The notes under the pieces are model-generated. The model made no database searches and was not told where the DNA came from. It was given only the letters and a program-made list of their open reading frames with translations. From Rhodothermia bacterium (GTDB lineage Bacteria; Bacteroidota; Rhodothermia; Rhodothermales; JABDKH01), in NCBI GenBank assembly GCA_018679295.1, contig JAHHLP010000125.1:1-8968 (forward strand): 8,968 nt of DNA, written 5' to 3'. Both the position numbers and the translations under genes were made by a program. Shown here piece by piece: positions 6,927 to 8,968 of this stretch (its first letter is position 1; each line of letters begins with the position of its first letter).

Positions 6927-7403
6927 ATGCCAACTCCAATCTATATGAGCATCAATGATACCGGCGTAAAGGGTTCGGTAGAGATTGGCGGGAGAGAGGA
7001 TACCGTAGAGGTTCTCGAGGTCGCTCACGATCTCCACATACCCACCGATGTTCACAGTGGGCGTTTGACGGGCGTTCGCATGCACAGCCCATTCAAGGTT
7101 CGGGCGGCATTCGATGCCGCCACGCCATACATATACAAGGCGTGTACAGAGGGCGAAACGTACGATACCGTGAAGTTCAGCTTCTATCAAATCGACGACA
7201 CGGGTACGGAGGTCGAGTACTATACGATTCTACTCGAGCGAGTGAAAGTGGCCTCGGTCAAGGTAGACGTTCCCAATGTGAAAGACGCGAAGTTCGAGCA
7301 CCTGCCCCACATGTGCGAATACAGCTTTGTCTATAGCAGGGTGACGTGGACGTTCACCGAGGGCACGTTGGAGCATACCGACGACTGGGTCGCGGCTAAA
7401 TAG
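6927..7403 (+). CDS. hcp: Hcp (TssD) T6SS tube protein, canonical copy
   Basis: The 158-residue product has the canonical Hcp start 'MPTPIYMSI', then 'HIPTDVHSGRLTGVRMHSPF' at 37-56, 'FDAATPYIYKAC' at 62-73, 'EVEYYTILLERVKVASVK' at 95-112 and the closing 'EYSFVYSRVTWTF' strand with 'DDW' at 152-154. Hcp forms hexameric rings that stack into the inner tube; the tube is thrown out of the cell on contraction and carries or chaperones effectors. ATG 6927 has a consensus AGGAGG at 6914-6919, seven bases upstream, the strongest ribosome-binding site in front of a core gene here. This fits the high Hcp demand. The gene sits 70 nt after tssC and is followed by strong stem-loops. There is no C-terminal effector extension. 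Confidence 0.97.
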   Translation: MPTPIYMSINDTGVKGSVEIGGREDTVEVLEVAHDLHIPTDVHSGRLTGVRMHSPFKVRAAFDAATPYIYKACTEGETYDTVKFSFYQIDDTGTEVEYYTILLERVKVASVKVDVPNVKDAKFEHLPHMCEYSFVYSRVTWTFTEGTLEHTDDWVAAK

Positions 7404-7419
7404 AGCCGAGGTGCTGCTT

Positions 7420-7439
7420 CCCGCGCGGACATGCGCGGG
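7420..7439 (+). terminator. GC-rich stem-loop after hcp1 (weak terminator or mRNA 3'-end stabiliser)
   Basis: CCCGCGC (7420-7426) pairs perfectly with GCGCGGG (7433-7439) across a six-base loop that can close one more G-U pair. It lies 16 nt after the hcp1 stop. A TTTT occurs only at 7449-7452, nine bases beyond the stem, so it is not a classical intrinsic terminator. It more likely stabilises the hcp1 3' end or partially reduces read-through to hcp2. Confidence 0.45.
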
Positions 7440-7474
7440 CATCGAGTATTTTCGCACAATCTGTGAAGCGGTTG

Positions 7475-7507
7475 AACTGCCGTGCTCGTGTTGGCGGCAC
7501 GGCAGTT
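7475..7507 (+). promoter_or_regulatory. 11-bp perfect stem-loop upstream of hcp2
   Basis: AACTGCCGTGC (7475-7485) is the exact reverse complement of GCACGGCAGTT (7497-7507), with an 11-nt loop; three further pairs are possible with one bulged base. No U-run follows on either strand, so simple termination is unlikely. Together with the hairpin at 7420-7439 it could act as an RNA processing or stability element that separates hcp1 message levels from those of hcp2 and the baseplate genes. Confidence 0.45.
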
Positions 7508-7521
7508 GCAAGAGACCGCCG

Positions 7522-7529
7522 CAAATCCG
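7522..7529 (+). repeat. third CAAATCCG copy, upstream of hcp2
   Basis: This is the same octamer as at 6859-6866 and 6905-6912, placed 14 nt before the GGAGG of hcp2. By eye I found no other copy in the window on either strand; only partial matches occur elsewhere. Confidence 0.35.
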
Positions 7530-7556
7530 CATTTCGAGAATCTGGAGGTCTGAGCG

Positions 7557-8042
7557 ATGGCATCAGCAGGTTTCCTGTTCGTCAATGCGAACGGGGAAGA
7601 CATCCAGGGTGGTTCGACGGTCGAGTCTCTCGAACGGGTCGACTCCATCGAGGTAATCGAACTCAAGCATGACGTCAGCCTGGTCACGGAGGCCGGTGTT
7701 GGCGTGCATCGGAGGCACAACGCACTTTACGTGCTCGCTCGCGTCGATCGAGCACTTCCCTCCATGTACCAGGCTTGGAAGGAAAATCAGGTGTGTGAAG
7801 TGAGAATCCGATTCTTCAGACCGAGCCGGGAAGGTACTGGCGAGGAGGTAGAGTATTTCAACATCCTATTGCGGAACGGCCGGGTGAACAGCGTCAAGCT
7901 TCGGTTTCCAAATCGAGTTGAGCCAACCACCGCCGCTCTGCCCGACCAGGTTGAGTACGGCTTCGTCTATGAGGCCATCACTTGGAACCATATGGTCGGC
8001 AATCGCGAATGCCACGACTCATGGTCGGCTCAGACCTTCTAA
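7557..8042 (+). CDS. hcp: divergent second Hcp-family (TssD) protein
   Basis: The 161-residue product is a full-length Hcp-family protein. Its residues 97-156 align without gaps to residues 95-154 of the preceding Hcp, with 26 of 60 identical, including 'EVEY..ILL', 'SVK', 'EY.FVY..TW' and the final 'D.W'. Its N-terminal half is much more different: it starts 'MASAGFLFVNANGEDIQGG' rather than 'MPTPIYM', and has 'HRRHNALYVLARVDRALPSMYQAW' where the canonical copy has 'MHSPFKVRAAFDAATPYIYKAC'. It may be a specialised tube, tip or effector-carrying ring, or an assembly factor derived from Hcp. ATG 7557 is supported by TGGAGGT at 7543-7549. It sits between hcp1 and tssE, the position tagJ holds in Pseudomonas HSI-I, and its stop is 18 nt before tssE in the same frame. 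Family membership is firm; the specific role is not known. Confidence 0.9.
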   Translation: MASAGFLFVNANGEDIQGGSTVESLERVDSIEVIELKHDVSLVTEAGVGVHRRHNALYVLARVDRALPSMYQAWKENQVCEVRIRFFRPSREGTGEEVEYFNILLRNGRVNSVKLRFPNRVEPTTAALPDQVEYGFVYEAITWNHMVGNRECHDSWSAQTF

Positions 8043-8060
8043 TTTTCCTACGGACAAATC

Positions 8061-8477
8061 ATGCACGCGGGTCTGTACGATATACTCCGAGGCCAGTTCG
8101 CCGACGGCCAGCCGATTGAAACGGTACCCGAAAGTGCACACAGGCTGAACAGCGTAATCAGCAATCTCACTGGACTCTTGAACTCGCGGCGGCACGCGGT
8201 CGAACATCTCCCGGATTTCGGCCTGCCGGACCTGGGCTCGCTGTACCGCGAGATGCCGGAGTCTGGCCAGGATCTCCGGAAATACATCAAGGATCTGGTC
8301 GAGAAGTACGAGCCGCGACTTTCGAAAGTCCGTGTGCGGGAGGAGCCCGCCGAGGCGTCGTCGATGCGCGTGACGATCATCGTGACCGGCGAGTTGGACG
8401 GCCGCCGTGTTCGGCTACAAACGACTTTCGCATCGAACGAGGCCGTTCAGGTCGATCAGTACACTCGTCGCGAGTAA
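8061..8477 (+). CDS. tssE: TssE, gp25-like T6SS baseplate wedge protein
   Basis: The 138-residue product matches the gp25-like family by length and motifs: 'LYDILRGQF' at 5-13, 'LNSVISNLTGLLNSRRHAVE' at 29-48 (the conserved 'LLNSR' turn) and 'PDFGLPDLGSLYREM' at 51-65, followed by a helix around 'YIKDLVEKYEPRLSKVRV' and two C-terminal beta strands ('MRVTIIVTGELDG', 'RRVRLQTTF'). TssE is a baseplate wedge component beside TssF, TssG and TssK and nucleates sheath assembly. The start ATG 8061 has only a weak ribosome-binding match (ACGGA 8050-8054), and translation may be coupled to hcp2, whose stop is 18 nt upstream in the same frame. TssF follows after 43 nt. Confidence 0.95.
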   Translation: MHAGLYDILRGQFADGQPIETVPESAHRLNSVISNLTGLLNSRRHAVEHLPDFGLPDLGSLYREMPESGQDLRKYIKDLVEKYEPRLSKVRVREEPAEASSMRVTIIVTGELDGRRVRLQTTFASNEAVQVDQYTRRE

Positions 8478-8520
8478 GACAGCGAATCAAAGAGGATAGT
8501 CCAGACCGACGTAACTCTAT

Positions 8521-8968
8521 ATGAGACGCTATTTTGAGGAAGAGATGCGGTATCTGCACGAGGCCGGAAAGGCCTTCGCAGAGGCGCATCCCGAGCAGGC
8601 GCGCTTCCTGAACGTGGACAGCGTGACGGATCGCGACCCGTACGTGGAGCGCCTCTTTGAGGGCTTCGCGTTTCTGGCCGGCCGGATCCACGAACGACTC
8701 GATGACGACCTGCCGGAGTACACGGAGAGCCTACTTGCTCTCCTGTACCCTCACCTCTTGCGGCCCATCCCGGCCCTAGCCATTTCCGAGTTCAAGCCCA
8801 AGAGTGGTCAGGTCAACGAGGCCACAGTGCTCGATAAAGGAACCGAAGTGAGGACGGGGCCCACGGGCGAAGAACGTGCCGTTTGCCGCTTTGTGACCAC
8901 CGAAGCCGTCGTGCTAAGGCCACTCTCGCTGGATCACGTAGAGCTGGCTTGGCCGGGTGACGGGACGA
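8521..8968 (+). CDS. tssF: TssF (VasA/ImpG) T6SS baseplate protein, N-terminal part, 3' end outside window
   Basis: ATG 8521 opens a frame that runs off the window after 149 complete codons; TssF is normally about 580-620 residues, so about a quarter is present. The N-terminus is highly characteristic: 'YFEEEMRYLHEAGKAFAEAHP' region at 4-24, then 'RDPYVERLFEGFAFLAGRIH' at 38-57, 'DDDLPEYTESLLALLYPHLL' at 61-80 and 'RPIPALAISEF' at 81-91, followed by the start of the beta-rich domain ('VLDKGTEVRTGP'). TssF forms the baseplate wedge with TssG and TssE. In-frame stops at 8497-8499 and 8512-8514 make ATG 8521 the first possible start. No clear ribosome-binding site lies close upstream; AGAGGA at about 8490 is too far. 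Confidence 0.96.
   Translation, partial: MRRYFEEEMRYLHEAGKAFAEAHPEQARFLNVDSVTDRDPYVERLFEGFAFLAGRIHERLDDDLPEYTESLLALLYPHLLRPIPALAISEFKPKSGQVNEATVLDKGTEVRTGPTGEERAVCRFVTTEAVVLRPLSLDHVELAWPGDGT

Noticed and set aside
7411..7656. Open frame covering the hcp1-hcp2 gap
   Set aside because: It runs through both stem-loops and into hcp2 out of frame, has no ribosome-binding site and shows no motif.

Overview
The window is a contiguous, all-plus-strand section of a type VI secretion system (T6SS) locus. From left to right it reads tssM (3' part only), tagF, tssA, tssB, tssC, hcp1 (tssD), hcp2 (a divergent tssD paralogue), tssE and tssF (5' part only). Every core gene was assigned by recognising family motifs in the translated protein; no database search was run.

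Organism: a Gram-negative bacterium with moderately high G+C (roughly 55-60% by eye). It uses clear Shine-Dalgarno sites before tssB, tssC, hcp1 and hcp2. The presence of TssM, TagF and a long VasJ/VCA0119-type TssA points to the canonical, Proteobacteria-like T6SS subtype i rather than the Bacteroidales subtype iii or the Francisella subtype ii. Several proteins (TssA, TssB, the N-terminus of TssC) are rich in Asp/Glu, which would suit a marine or halophilic host but proves nothing. I cannot assign a species; T6SSi is also known outside Proteobacteria.

Layout: positions 1-4421 form a tight left block (tssM-tagF-tssA, gaps of 18 and 46 nt) holding the membrane-complex anchor, a post-translational regulator and the baseplate/tail initiator. 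A 326-nt gap (4422-4747) follows, the longest non-coding stretch and the likeliest promoter region. The right block, 4748-8968, holds the contractile tail: sheath (tssB, tssC), tube (hcp1, hcp2) and baseplate (tssE, tssF), continuing beyond the window, presumably to tssG and further genes.

How they work together: TssF and TssE belong to the baseplate, which docks on the TssJLM membrane complex; TssA primes and coordinates tube and sheath growth; Hcp hexamers stack into the inner tube; TssB/TssC polymerise around it and contract; TagF would hold the machine inactive after translation. The order tssB-tssC-hcp-X-tssE-tssF matches Pseudomonas aeruginosa HSI-I except that X, which is tagJ there, is a second hcp here.

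The least ordinary parts are the divergent second Hcp, the two strong stem-loops between hcp1 and hcp2, an 8-bp motif (CAAATCCG) found three times only in the gaps around the hcp genes, and the long gap before tssB, which holds an unassigned strong ribosome-binding site and a possible 23-codon leader ORF. I saw no tRNA, rRNA, CRISPR array, insertion sequence or prophage attachment site.
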